Of a DNA stretch of 63,519 nt, positions 22,491-34,635 are shown piece by piece. The position numbers and the translations under genes are program-made. Under the pieces are notes generated by a model. The model was not told where the DNA came from. It saw only the letters and a list, made by a program, of their open reading frames with translations, and ran no database searches. The DNA is from Carex sylvatica (Eukaryota; Streptophyta; Magnoliopsida; Poales; Cyperaceae): the NCBI GenBank assembly GCA_964058845.1, contig CAXKVR010000136.1, forward strand, positions 1 through 63,519. Reading direction: 5' to 3'. How positions within the stretch are numbered: the first letter of the stretch is position 1; each line of letters opens with the position of its first letter.

Positions 22491-24135
22491 TGCTTTGCTG
22501 ATAGCTTAATTCTTTCCATTTTGAAACTTGTCCGACTTGTGTTTTATTTAAATGTATTATTTTCAACGCTAAAACGTGTAAATAAATTAAAATATTGTTA
22601 GCATTTATTTATTTAAAATTTGCAAATATGGTCATTCCCAAAATATAATCCAAAATATAATGTGAAAGTTTATCTAAGATGAAAAAAATAGTCAATTTTC
22701 TAGTAATTAAATTTTTGAAAGCACACTTTTTTACCGCATGATGTTTTAGGCGTTCTTTCTTTTAAGTATACGATATTTATGCCTTGTAGTATAACTATTT
22801 ATGAATTTTTTATTTTTTTTCTTTCGAAGAGAAAAATCTATGAGACTCGAACCAGGGACCTGCTGATCAAGTTATTAATTTCATATGCAAATTTTGTATA
22901 ATGTTACATAATTAATTAGTATCAAGAGTTTGAAAAAATAGTGAATAAATTTTGGAAGTTGATTCTTTAATTTATTGATTTGTATAAAATGAAAATGAAA
23001 ATAAAAAGTGATATTTTTTTATTTTATATAGAGAAAATAATATATATCATAGCTAATGGTTTTATTTTGGCATATAAATTGTAGAATTTCTATTATCAGA
23101 ATATAAAAATGGAGACATGATGAATATATAAAAATTGAAGGTATTTGAATATTCTTTAATAATTAACTCTGAATAGATGAGACTATTAATTATGCTGTCA
23201 TCAGGTCACACTTATTGCATTCTAAAATCAAGTTAATTTTGTGAGAGGCCACGCATTTAAATTGTATGAACGTTGAATATCGCATGCATTGTCTTAGTTG
23301 GTTCATCTATTTAGTTGTTTCATATATATATATATATACCGTGACATTTAAAAATAATAACATATATATGTGACTTTAATGTATGGTCAAGTTGAAAATA
23401 TATATAGTTATCAATTTTAAAACGAGCTATTAGAAGAAATCAATAAACCAAAGTTTTCTATGATTTTATAAGTTTTGTATGAAGTTTTGTATGCAATTAA
23501 TTAATGGATTATGCGCATGGAGAAGGAATTATGAAAATAGTTAACAGACACGGCACAAATGTCTCATTGCATTTGCATGAGCTTACAACACAAATTGCAT
23601 GGTATGTAGAAGTAAACAAATTAGCTCGCCTATTTTAAGCAAAACAAAAAAAAAAGTTAATTATATAAGCAGTTCTAACAAAAATTGATATTCTGTATGT
23701 ATTTTTTTTAGGAAAAATAATTAAGGCTCGAGTCTTCATTTTATTAATATATTATATAGGTAATTTTGTTCCTAATCGAACTTAAACATAGTTTGTCTTA
23801 TATTAGAATTGGGATAAATTATTATTAATTAATTAATAATCAAGCGGAGGCTCGCTAATTTAATTTGTACCGTGTTTTTGTGTCTTAATTAGCCTTCATA
23901 GTTGTATATTAAATAAATTCCATTTATCAACGAGGTTTTATTCCCAATCTAATAGTGAAACTAATGAGCTTTCTTCTCAAGTGTTGTATTAGTAGATTTA
24001 TCAACGATATAAATTTTGCTACACAACTGAAATATTGTGGAAAGACTTGAGGTATCAGAATGTTCATTAGGTTCAACGGTCAAAAGGATATCAAGCAAAT
24101 AATAAGTTGTCATATAGTTAGATCCAACGATCAAG
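22491..24135. other. Gene-free AT-rich interval with SINE relic and repeat remnants
   Basis: No gene is recognisable. At 22843-22853 AGACTCGAACC is the reverse complement of an RNA polymerase III B-box (GGTTCGAGTCT), a likely remnant of a minus-strand SINE. At about 23160-23300 the sequence repeats motifs of 1005-1100 (CGCATTTAAATTGTATGAACGTTG), a diverged member of the local repeat family. A short TA run is at about 23321-23338. Confidence 0.5.
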
Positions 24136-24342
24136 ATGGATGCTCCTCCTCTGCCTCCCCTTCCTCCCTTTCCTCATTCTCCTCCCCCTCCCCTCCCTTC
24201 TCCTCCCCATCTCCAGCCTCCTCCACCTCATCCGCTTCCCCCACCCCCTCTCCAGCCTCCTCCTCGCCCCCCTCCCTTTCTCCCACGCGCCTCCACCTCC
24301 CCCGCCCCCTCTCTAGCCTCTTCCTTCCCCACCACTCTATAA
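24136..24342 (+). repeat. Polypyrimidine C-rich tract
   Basis: About 200 bp of the plus strand consist almost only of C and T with a few A/G. The four runs at 24184-24208 (C5-T-C4-T-C3-TTCTCCT-C4) give a G-quadruplex motif on the minus strand and an i-motif on the plus strand. An ORF encoding a proline/serine-rich peptide runs through it, starting ATGGATGCTCC at 24136. The composition alone explains that ORF, so I do not call it a gene. Confidence 0.7.
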
Positions 24343-24437
24343 TTCAGTTGCAATATTTATTAATGAAGACTTAAAACAATCAAAGTACTTAATTTTAATA
24401 TTTAATGTATTATTACATGCCCAATATAATTACAGTA

Positions 24438-24821
24438 GGTTAAAATGCACCATTAGTTTTGTGCTCCAATCATACTCCATATCTCTATCTCTGTTTACAA
24501 AGTTCAAACAGTCGATCCGAACCGTTCATCTTATTCTACATATTAAAATGTGCTTGGAGATCAAATTTTATATTTTTTAGAATTCTTTTACTATTATTTT
24601 AGATAGGTACAAAATCACTGCATCTGGACCATCCAAAAACAGTGATTTTGTACCTATCTAAAAAAATAGTAAAGAAATTCTAAAAAATATAAATTTGGTC
24701 TCTAAGCACATTTTAATATATAGAACAAGATGAACGGTTCGGATCGACTGTTTGAACTTTGTAAATAGAGATAGAGACGTGAGGTATGATTGGAGTACAA
24801 AATCAATATTGCATTTTAACC
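24438..24821. mobile_element. Palindromic MITE, core family, end-type GGTTAAAATGCA
   Basis: This is a 384-bp near-complete inverted repeat. It runs from GGTTAAAATGCA to TGCATTTTAACC, and arms meet around 24630 (TAGGTACAAAATCACTG..CAGTGATTTTGTACCTA). The inner arm carries the family core: CGATCCGAACCGTTCATCTT, then a segment containing TGTGCTTGGAGA and AAATTTTATATTTTTTAGAA. No coding capacity. Ends differ from all other family members in the window. Confidence 0.8.
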
Positions 24822-24944
24822 CTTCTCATATAATTAATAATTTTGTTCTTCAAAGTCTCCACAAGATGTGACCATAATATTTCTATATATTCGTATTTCT
24901 TAATGTAATATACGATCTTCTCTTTACTCTCACGTACTCGTACA

Positions 24945-25470
24945 CAAACAAATGTAGAATGAAAACAAAAATAAAATGCACTCATTTTCGTAATCTATAA
25001 TTGATTTTGTTACAGTCACATAAATGAAGTTTAGAAAACCTGTTTTAGTATATATATTGTATTTACAGTTTATTACTGCAAATAATTTTTCATTGATGTC
25101 AATTTGAAAAATTAATTTATGCACGGTGAGGTCAGCGACTTCTGAGTTTACTCAAAAAAAAAAAAAATTACCGTAAACACATCCAAAAGAAATAATCCAC
25201 ATAAGCAATGTGATATGGTCACCCGATTGAAATCTTAAACTATTTTTTGTATGAGACCAATTAAATATTATGGTGAGTTTCTAATGACTTCGGATGGTTG
25301 ACTAGTTAGTTCATTTATTTTGTATTTCTTGACAATTATATTAAGCTAACTAATGCAGATTTATACTAATGAAGTTACGTTAAATAATATACTAAGAGAA
25401 AAAAAAAAATTACCAATATTAAAGGAAGCTATTGGAGAAAGCCAATGTATACAATACAATCAACTGTGAA
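24945..25470. repeat. Segmental repeat family 2, copy J
   Basis: Diverged copy of 38450-38960 and 39340-39800. Shared blocks include AGAATGAAAACAAAAATAA, GATATGGTCAC, and AGCTATTGGAGAAAGCCAA near the right end. It is noncoding and AT-rich. The last block also appears in the other segmental family (9535, 20205), tying the two together. Confidence 0.6.
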
Positions 25471-25950
25471 AAATCCAATAATAATACTGGTATCCATTCG
25501 GTGAATAAAATCGACATAATCCAATGGAACCAACTTCAAAGGTTCCTATGCTGGGGCGTCAAAATCAAAATCTCAATCTTCATGTGGCAAATGGAAATCA
25601 CAAGCACAGCTTCAAAAGGGCACTCATGTGTGGGCCCTGCATTGTTTAACTAGTTTGTTAAATTAAGTTCTCAATTTCTACTTTTTCACCTTTCCTTGAA
25701 CATATGTTTATAATTCTTTAATGTTTTCAGTTACATTGATCTCATCACTGCTATATATGCAAGCTGAGGAATTGCTTCTATTAACTGGCTGTATATATAT
25801 ATATGTACAATTAATAAAACCCCAAAAATTAATTAATGTTCTAATTCACTCAACTATTTTTCAAAATCAACCAAAACTTATCAAATAAATACAAATTAAT
25901 TACGGCTCAAATAAATCAAATATATGTACAGCTCAATTATATGTTTGTAA

Positions 25951-26120
25951 ATGAGAGTTGGTGTAGTGGAAAAGGGTAGTTTGCTACACCTATGTTCCCC
26001 AGTTCGATTCATGCTAGGTGCAAAAAAAATTGAATTTTGGCCTTTGGTCTAAGCGCGGTGCACGGATATAAGATTTGGCGCTGGTGCATGCGCGATGTAC
26101 AGATGCGCCAGATGTATCGG
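25951..26120 (+). mobile_element. tRNA-derived SINE-like element (head region)
   Basis: An internal polymerase III promoter is visible: A-box-like TGGTGTAGTGGA at 25959-25970 and B-box-like AGTTCGATTCA at 26001-26011, spaced 30 nt apart as in tRNA genes and SINEs. Pairing typical of a functional tRNA (acceptor stem, anticodon arm) is not apparent. The downstream body and 3' end are unclear. Confidence 0.5.
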
Positions 26121-26190
26121 GTGCGTATCATGTCCAGATAAAGCCGTATCCTGCCGTTTCAATCTGTATCAGTGACCGTATCAGGAATTA

Positions 26191-26280
26191 AAGATACACC
26201 ACCTCATTCGATACGCACCGAATCATGAATTAAAGATGATACACCACCTCATTCGATACGCACCGAATCATGAATTAAAG
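26191..26280. repeat. Short tandem duplication (~45 bp x 2)
   Basis: GATACACCACCTCATTCGAT + ACGCACCGAATCATGAATTAAA occurs twice in a row. It sits in a stretch rich in GATACG/CGTATC motifs (26110-26320) resembling one near 32510-32600 in inverted orientation. Confidence 0.8.
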
Positions 26281-26629
26281 ATACTTCCGATACGTACCCG
26301 ATACGGGTACTGGACCCATTATGAATTATCCATGCAACATAGTTAGAGATAGATCCAATACCCTTTTCTAGCATGACAAATCCATACAAAATTTGTTTTA
26401 AGATCAAATTGTTAGCATGTCAGTTTTCGCATTCATCAGAACTGCTGTACGTAGTGACTACTGGAAAAATGAGTCTGTTCTCTCTTAAACATTTTATTTG
26501 AATCAAGAGATAGAAAGGGAACTCTGTTATAATAGTGGGATTGCAAAATTCGGTCCAAACTTTTGGAGCCTATTTTCCAATTACGGTACAAATAAGTTTT
26601 TTTTTCTTGCCAATTTCCTTTCGTTTCAC

Positions 26630-28000
26630 ACCTTTTGATAATTTCTGATAATTTTGTATAATGCGCTCTGTAGAAGAAAATTGAAATTACAAAAAAAATC
26701 TGTTCCCTGTATAGCGTTTTAGTTGAAACGAAAGTCACTACAGCCTGTTCAAATGGGATTTGTAGGAACATTCTATACGGTTAATAATGCTATATTATTT
26801 TTTATATAAATTTTTGGAGTTTTGGAAAGAATATTTATTTATGTCGAAATTTTATTTTATTGTAAGGTTTTGTGTAAAAACTATTATGGTTAAATTTCAT
26901 TTATTAAGCAATAGGAAAAACTTGGATAGAAGCTTAAATTTTACATTAGGTATAGGAAAAATTATTATGATTTTAAAATTATGGCTCAGAGTTCTCTGAA
27001 CTTTCAAATATTGGAACAATTATTTTTTGAAAAATTATTTCAGGAGAATAGAATTTGGAGCAGACCATGAACATATAACTGTTTGATTAGTGGTTCTAAA
27101 TCAGAAAGATGGGCCAGCTTGAGAATATTCCTGCTGGGCCTGTCAGCCTGGTACATTAAACTTTCTCAAATTATTGAGTGGTCACATCAAATTAATATTA
27201 AATGCCAAAAAAAATATATATTGGCAAAGTCATTGAAATTGTATGATGAGCATTGGGTTAGTTGTTTCATATGTTTTGGACTTCTCAAATACTATATAAT
27301 GTTGGCTTTAACATTGTATTGATAGATAATTTATTAGATTAATTATAGTTCTTATTAAAAATATATTTAATAATTTTTGAAACAAATTAATCAAATTAGA
27401 AAGAGCTATTGGATTAAACCAACAAAAATAATATTATAAACTGTCATGACCACAATTACGACTAAATAGTTTATGAAAGAAAAAAATACCTACCTAAATA
27501 TGTGGACTCCTTGTAAGCTGCTGGGAAGCGAATAATTGACAGCAGGCATCATCAGTGAGACCTCTGATTTGGAAATGAAACTTTCATTGGGTTCTTATTA
27601 AAATAAGATCCTTTAATTTTCTTTTCATTCATGCCTATAAGAAACTTCATGGAGTTATTTGGTATAACAATTATTTACTTTGTTAATCAGATTCTATTTT
27701 TGTGGTCATACTAAAACTATTTAGGCGAGAAATACTACTAGGATGCTTAGTTTCTTTCTGCGCGATACTTTTTGTTTGTTTTGGCCACATTTAGTAGGCC
27801 ATAAAGTTGAAATAGTACTTAATCAGGCAATATGATGTCTCTCTTTCTATTACATTATTTGTTAGCAGTGTTGTTATAAAATTAACATTTCTTGGTTCAT
27901 ATGTGAATGTAAAACACAGGACATCAAAAAGCTTATTGGCAATACCTGTTGGCAACCAAAGCAATGGGTTTAATTGGGGTTTACATTTCCTTTGTTTGCT
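26630..28000. repeat. Segmental repeat family 1, copy A
   Basis: First of several diverged copies (also 30255-31850, 32816-33830, 35905-36100, 36785-38260). Landmarks are CAGCCTGTTCAAATGG, CAGAGTTCTCTGAA, GATGGGCCAGC, GCCTGGTACATTAAA, GGTTAGTTGTTTCATATG, TAAACCAACAAAAATAATAT and AATAGTACTTAATCAGGCAA. Copies are in direct orientation and noncoding as far as I can tell. Confidence 0.7.
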
Positions 28001-30254
28001 CATGAGTGAGGATAGGTTATGGAATAGGGGTCTGAGGTTTTGAAAAATGTAAGATTTTACATTAACTTAGAAAGTGACCTTGTAACCTTGTTGTATCCGC
28101 CTAAGGGCTTTCAAACAAAAATAAATAAAAATACTTGTTTGAATAAATCAAAATGATCTTGTAAATAATATTGTATCAGAGGTAACAAAATTCATTGTTA
28201 AAAGGATTAGAGTTGGCTAAATATATTTCTCAAAATAATTCAATCATTTTTAACTAAAGTTCTTTTTTTTTAAACAAGATGCTTTTATGTCTAACAAAAG
28301 ACATAACCTCTAATATTATTTTTGTCATGTTAAATTATCTGATTTGTGGACCTCTGCAAGCATTTGAGAATACATTATAACCGATATGTTATATATGGAA
28401 CATGAGAATTATTGGCAGGGTAATTTGGTGTATTTCCAACTCCTTTTAAACACCCAAACTATCTGTCCTCTCTATCTCATCTTAAGAGAGGCAGGGTAAT
28501 TGGGTGTATTTAATTAAGAGAAGCTATTTGTCATTCTTTTAAAGGAGTATAGTGGATAACACTAACACTTCTATTGCCTTTAATGTTTCTGTATTTTGCT
28601 GTTGATTTTGTTATAATTTTTTTCACTTTCCTTGTACATATTTCGTCCTGATGCTATTCCACTATGATGGAGTAGTCAATAAATGGAGAGGCCTGATCTT
28701 GGAGTGATGGCGCATTGCATGTTTCTGCAATTAACCTAAGTAAAGGTCCATTTTCACACATTAATCCATGATATTTTGATATTCTGCAATTACGTATTTT
28801 ATTTTCAATTTGTACCTGAAATATTTAATTTTATCTGTTCTGAATTTCCTAGTATGATTTATAGACCAATTTTTTTATGCTGGATATTAAGGTGCCAGTT
28901 GGATTGGCTGCCACTAAATAGAATGATATACAGAATTTCGGTTAGTATAAATTCCCAAAAGCTGTTCATGGCAAACATAAAAACTCATGACATAATTCCG
29001 AAAACCTCAAAAGTGTAACTTGAATAATCTTCAAACTAAGTAGCTAGTAATATGTTGGAGAGTAACACAAGGTCAATTATTACCTGAGCCATTAGAAATT
29101 TAGTAAGTTAGTAAGTTTAGTAAGTTTAGTAAGTCAATTATTACCTGAGCCATTAGAAGTTAGTAACACAAGGTCAATTTTTTAATAAGTTGGTGTTTGT
29201 GTAATTAATAATATTATATGGTATATATGAAGTACAATTGTGGAGGAAACGCTTGACCTTCTAATAAGAAATTCGAAATTCCTTTTCTTTTACCTCTAAA
29301 CAGGTCAAGCAACGATCATATGGATGCAGTCAAATATATGTAGTAGTCCACTAATTAATTAATTTGTATAATCAAGTGCTTAGTTAAAATTGAGGGTATT
29401 CAATAATTAATATTCGTCAGTGGACTCATAATAAAGAAAAAATTGAGCTGTATTTTATATGATGTTAATTCATGCAATTTTGACTGTCAGGTACTGCATT
29501 GTAAATATAATTGAATAAAATGAAATTGGTTGTTAACTTTTGCTTGATTGCTAGGTCATATAATTGCCACCAATTTTATCTACTTACTCTTAAGCAAATT
29601 CTGAGGTGTGTGGCATTTGATTGATTTTGCTGTTGTGACACTCCGCCATTATTTTAGACTAACTTTTCTGAATTTAAAAATAATTTTATATCTTAGAGAA
29701 GAGATTCTATAGTACCAATTAACTTAAAATTTGATTTGTTTTTTTTTAACTTCTCATATAAAAAAATATCTGGAGGAGTGCACCACTCATGCTATTCAGT
29801 ACGTACTTTGAAGTAAATTAATAAGCTCTTGGAGAAAATTAAATAGAAACGATGTCAATAAAAACCGATAAAAATGATAAAAATAAATTGGTACCAATTT
29901 TCCAAAGATAAAATTCCCATGAACCAAAAAGCTTAGTTGTTCTGCCAGAAAATCAAATTTCCATGGACCAAAAAATAATAATTTTATTAGGCATTCATTT
30001 TAACCATGGGCAAAAAACAATAATTTTAATAATTCTCACAATAATTAGTATTAAATTTCCATAGACTAATCTTAATGCATGCTTTTTTATCTATGCTACA
30101 TCATTAACACCCTTTTCTCTCTAAATGTATTCACTACTTTATTTATTATTATTAGATGATTCGTATTGTCATGTTCACTCTCATCACTTAAGCAAGTTTG
30201 TATTTCGTTATAGGATCTTATGTTAGGTTAATCGTGTTATTGTTTATTTCAACA
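28001..30254. other. Gene-free AT-rich interval
   Basis: No gene, RNA or clear element termini are seen. There is a local GTAAGTTTA-type tandem repeat at 29103-29135 with a partial duplication of CACAAGGTCAATTATTACCTGAGCCATTAGAA-like sequence on either side (29066-29175). The ORF at 28776-29018 has AT-rich composition and no recognisable motif. Confidence 0.5.
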
Positions 30255-31850
30255 ATTTTTGGTTTTGGAAAATAATATTTTAATGTAAGATTTTCTATAA
30301 TAACTATCATTTTTAAATTAAATTTTTATGACGGATTACATGGATAGAATTTTTTTAGCTTAAACTTTATATTAGGTATATGCCAAACTATTATTATTTT
30401 AAATTAGGATTCAGAGTTCTCTGAATTTGCAAATGTTGGAATAATTAATTTTTGAGTTATTATTTAAAGAGAATAGAAATGGAAGCATTCGAACGAAGAA
30501 TATTTACTTAACTGTTCGATTAACGGATCTCAATCAGATCAATGGGCCAGCATGAGAATATTCCAGCTGAGCCCAGCAGCCTGGTACATTAAAACATTCT
30601 CAAATTATTGAGTAGTCACACAAAATTTATGGTAAATTAATACAAAAAAAAAAATTATTGTAAAGTCATTGAAATTGTATCATGACGAGAGCTTTGGGTT
30701 AGTTGTTTCACCTGTTTTGGACTTCTCAAATACTATATAATGTTGGTTTTAACATTGTATTAACAGATAATTAATTAAATTAAATTTATTATGAAAAATA
30801 TATTTAATAAGTTGTGAAACAAGTTAATCAAATTATGAAAGAGATATTGGAGTAAACCAACAAAAATATTACACCAATATCAAATCATTGCCTAAAGACA
30901 TTGTTAGTGAGACCGATCATCTGATTTGGAAATGGAATCTTTATTGGGTTCTCATGAAAATAAGGTCCTTTAATTTTCTTTTCATTTATGTTTATAAGAG
31001 ACTTCATTGAGTTATTTGATATAAAAGTTATTTACTTTGTTAATCCAATTCTATTTTTGTTGTCATATTAAAACTATTTAGCTGAGAAATACTAAGATAC
31101 CGGCAGTTTCTTTTGGCGTGATACTTTTTGTTTGTTTTCGCAACATTTGGTTGACCATAAAGTTGAAATAGTCCTTAATCAGGCAATATGATATATCTCT
31201 TTCTATTACATAATTTCTTGGCAGTGTTGTTATAAATTAACATTTTATGGTTGCTTTGTGAATATACACAGGACATTAAAAAGGCAACTAAAAGCTTAGT
31301 TACAATACCTGTTGGCAAAAAAGGCGAGGGAGCAGGGATGGGTTTTTTGTTACTGAATCTAATAATTTGTTATTTTTTTATCCCTGTTTATCTTGTTTTA
31401 TATTATATATAAATTCAGTTATATTAGGTTCCATGTGTTTCTTAGTTTTTTCTTTTATTTTTTCTTTTATATAAATTCAGTTATATATTATTATAATCAA
31501 TATATGTGTGTGAATTTTCATCAAACTAAGTGACAATATAATTATTTTGATATATAGTTTTGATATCTAACAAATAATTACTAAATATTTGAATATTAAA
31601 CAAAAGTACGGTTTGACCATTATCCACCGGTCCTAACTAGCAAACTGTTCTGACATGAGTTTGATAATATTAGTAAAAAGTTTTGAAACAGGAGGCAAGC
31701 GGGAATCAGAGAAAAGACATATTTGTTGAGACTATATATAGAATAGGTTATTTTTGAGTTAGTTATATTGGTAGAGTGTGATATATGGGTTGCTGAATTT
31801 TTATATATAGAGGATGTTGGACTGAATTGGACTCTGTTAAACTCCATGTT
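30255..31850. repeat. Segmental repeat family 1, copy B
   Basis: Direct copy of the family-1 unit. Its right part (31640-31850: AGGAGGCAAGCGGG .. GGATGTTGGACTGAATTGG) matches 38060-38258 in copy E. An exon-like block after ACACAG at 31272 (GACATTAAAAAGGCAACTAA) is open for about 30 codons. It is degraded in copy E, so I treat it as noncoding or dead. Confidence 0.7.
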
Positions 31851-32041
31851 ATTATTAAGATAGAAAATTCACTTTCTAATTTGCACTAAAGTCCATGCTG
31901 AATGAAATATTTTAATTGATGAAATACATAATGCAAAATTTTCAAGGATTTATGAGAGAATTGTTGTCAATATGGGTAGACTTACTCTTTGAAATGTTGT
32001 TATTCAGCTATATATTATTTTGTACTTATTAACTATAAATA

Positions 32042-32467
32042 AGAGGTTGGCTACTATGCTTATATAAGCATATCCCCACATATGCTTATAACTCATTTTT
32101 GTATTTCCAATGTCCAAATGGTCGATCGGAACCGTTCATCTTGTTCTCCATATTAATATGTTCTTGGAGACCAAATTTTACATTTTTCTGAATTTGTTTA
32201 CTATTTATTAAGCCACTTTGAAAATCGCTGATCCAACGGTGGCTTAACAAAACAGTAAAATCAGAAGCCACCGTTGGATCAGATATTTTCAAATTGGCTT
32301 AATAAATAGTAAACAAATTCAGAAAAATGTAAAATTTGGTCTCCAAGAACATATTAATATGGAGAACAAGATGAACGGTTCCGATCGACTATTTGGACAT
32401 TAAAAACACAAAAATGAGTTATAAGCATATGTGGGGATATGCTTATATAAGCATAGTAGCCAACCTC
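32042..32467. mobile_element. Palindromic MITE, core family, end-type GAGGTTGGCTACTATGC, 9-bp TSD
   Basis: This 426-bp element is an almost perfect palindrome around a short centre near 32255 (AACAAAACAGTAAAATCAG). Ends are GAGGTTGGCTACTATGC and its complement. It is flanked by the 9-bp direct repeat CTATAAATA (32033-32041 and 32468-32476); a 9-bp duplication is typical of Mutator-like elements. The end contains the perfect 16-bp palindrome ATGCTTATATAAGCAT. It is very similar to 62086-62510. Confidence 0.85.
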
Positions 32468-32815
32468 CTATAAATAGAATGATCTCTAAAATACGCTTTG
32501 AATCTATGTTGTATGGATACGGGTACGGGTATTGTGTCGGATACGATACGGGTATGACGATACGGTAATTTTGAAAAATCTAAAATACGATACGTCTATT
32601 AAATATATTCAATGGTAGCATGCAGAATTATTTGCAAAAGTAAAAAACCAAAGATGAATTTGAGGTAATTAATTTACATATTATGAATAAATTCTTACAT
32701 GCAGATGGAAAAGTCTATCAATTGCCAAAATTCTCTTGACTGTACGTAATAGACATTGAACATCTACCTTCTGAAAGTCAATTTAAAAAGGCAAGAAAAT
32801 TAATGGTCAACGTAG

Positions 32816-33830
32816 CTTCAATACCCTTTTCTAGCATGACAGATCGATACAAAATTATGCTTTAAAAATTAAAATGTCCTTATCCAAATCGATTCACAGT
32901 TTTTGATAATTTTCTATAATACGCTCAGTAGGTGAAAATAAAAATAAATAAAAAATGTTCTCTATAAAGCATTTTAGTTGAAACAAAAATAAATAAAAAA
33001 TGTTCTCTATAAAGCATTTTAGTTGAAACAAAAATCGCTACAGCCTGTACAAATGGAATTCGTAGGAACATTCCATACGAAAAGAACATTTATTTTTGTC
33101 GAAATTATATTTATTTTATTGTAGGATTTTGAGTAAAAACTATCATTGTTAAATATAATTTATGATGAAATAAACTTTTTTTTTTTTGGAGCGAAGTCTG
33201 ACCGATCCACCTAATTCTAATAACTTGGATAGAAATGGTGAAGCTTAAATTTTATACTAAGGATTGGAAAAACTACTATGATTTTAAAATTAGGGTTCAG
33301 AGATCTCTGGATTTGCAAATTTTGGAATAATAATTTGAACAAAATAGAAATAGGAGCAGAGTGATTAGCATACTGAAAGTCTTAACTGTTCAATCAAGTA
33401 TTTATTTAACGGGTCTCAATCTTATTAGAGTTAATCAGAAAGATGGGCCTGCTAGAGAGAATTTTATCTGGGCCCAGCAGCCTGTTAAATTAAACTTTCT
33501 AAAATTATTGAATGGTCACACAAAATTTATGGGAAAACAATAAAAAAAAATTTTTTGCAAAGTCATTGAAATTGTATGATGACGAGAGTCTTTGGTTAGT
33601 TGTATCATCTGTTTTGGACTTCTCAAATGCTATATAATGTAGTCTTTAACATTGTATTGGCAGATAATTAATTAGTTTAAAGTTATTACTAAAAATATAT
33701 GTATTTAGTTGAGAATCAAATTTATCAAATAATGTTAATTTGAGTTATTGGAGAGAACTAAAAAGTTAATATTATTAACATATGACTAGACAGTTTATAA
33801 AAATGACAAACACCCACCTAAACATACTTT
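32816..33830. repeat. Segmental repeat family 1, copy C
   Basis: Direct copy of family 1. It includes an internal ~56-bp tandem duplication (TGTTCTCTATAAAGCATTTT repeated at about 32957 and 33000) absent from copy A. The ORF at 33361-33543 is not conserved in the other copies. Confidence 0.7.
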
Positions 33831-34229
33831 GAAGTACTGTTATTTTGACGGCCGATATATCGGCTTATATTTGAAGTACTGTTATTTTTCGTTTTGTAAT
33901 TGAAGGATTACAAGAGGCTCATTTAATGAGAAAATTCTCACAAAGGAATACAGAGTCTGTTTAAAGTAAGCATTTTCTATTTTTGTTCGATGCTTTAGTT
34001 CGAAATGTTGATTAACTGCTGACTTAGTTCAATATTATTAATACACTAGTTAGAATTAAGCCATTTGAGAAAGTACAACATGTTTGGCAAATAATGAGAA
34101 ACACAATAGTAAGTGAATTTAAAAAAATATAAAAAGTTACTGTCATTTGGTAGGAGATTCAGGTTGAGTACATGATATTGTTAAAGAAATTGTAAGAAAC
34201 ATACTAAAAAAAATTACAACCAAATTAAA

Positions 34230-34580
34230 CAGAACTAGATTATAATTAAACTGTTCCAGTAGTAACAATAATGAAAAAAACAATAGGACAAATTATAATA
34301 ATTACTATTATAATTAAACTGTTGATGACATTTATAGTAAATAGTAATTAATGTTATTAATTACAATAATGATGATGGTAATGAAAATGCTTAATTCAAA
34401 AAAATAGTAATAATAATTACAATATTATTATTACCAATTATAATATTGACAATAGCAATGACAACAATTATTATATGTATAATAATAGTAATAATGAAAG
34501 ATAATGAAATAATGTTGATGATCATGCCAACAACAGTAACAATTATGATAATAATGATGATAGTGATGTTTCTATCCTCT
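34230..34580. repeat. Imperfect AAT/GAT trinucleotide-rich region
   Basis: The sequence is dominated by AATAAT, GATGAT and ACAATT-type trinucleotides with interruptions. It is low-complexity DNA upstream of the nuclease pseudogene. Confidence 0.6.
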
Positions 34581-34635
34581 CAATGACACAATTTTTATAG
34601 AGTTCGTAACATATATTCTTCAAGTTTTCATGCAA

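Noticed and set aside
24060..24374. Proline/serine-rich protein gene
   Set aside because: Two overlapping frames are both open because of the CT-only composition. No signal sequence, domain or upstream gene structure supports it.
25951..26020. Functional tRNA gene
   Set aside because: A- and B-boxes are present but I could not form an acceptor stem or anticodon arm, so a SINE head is the better reading.
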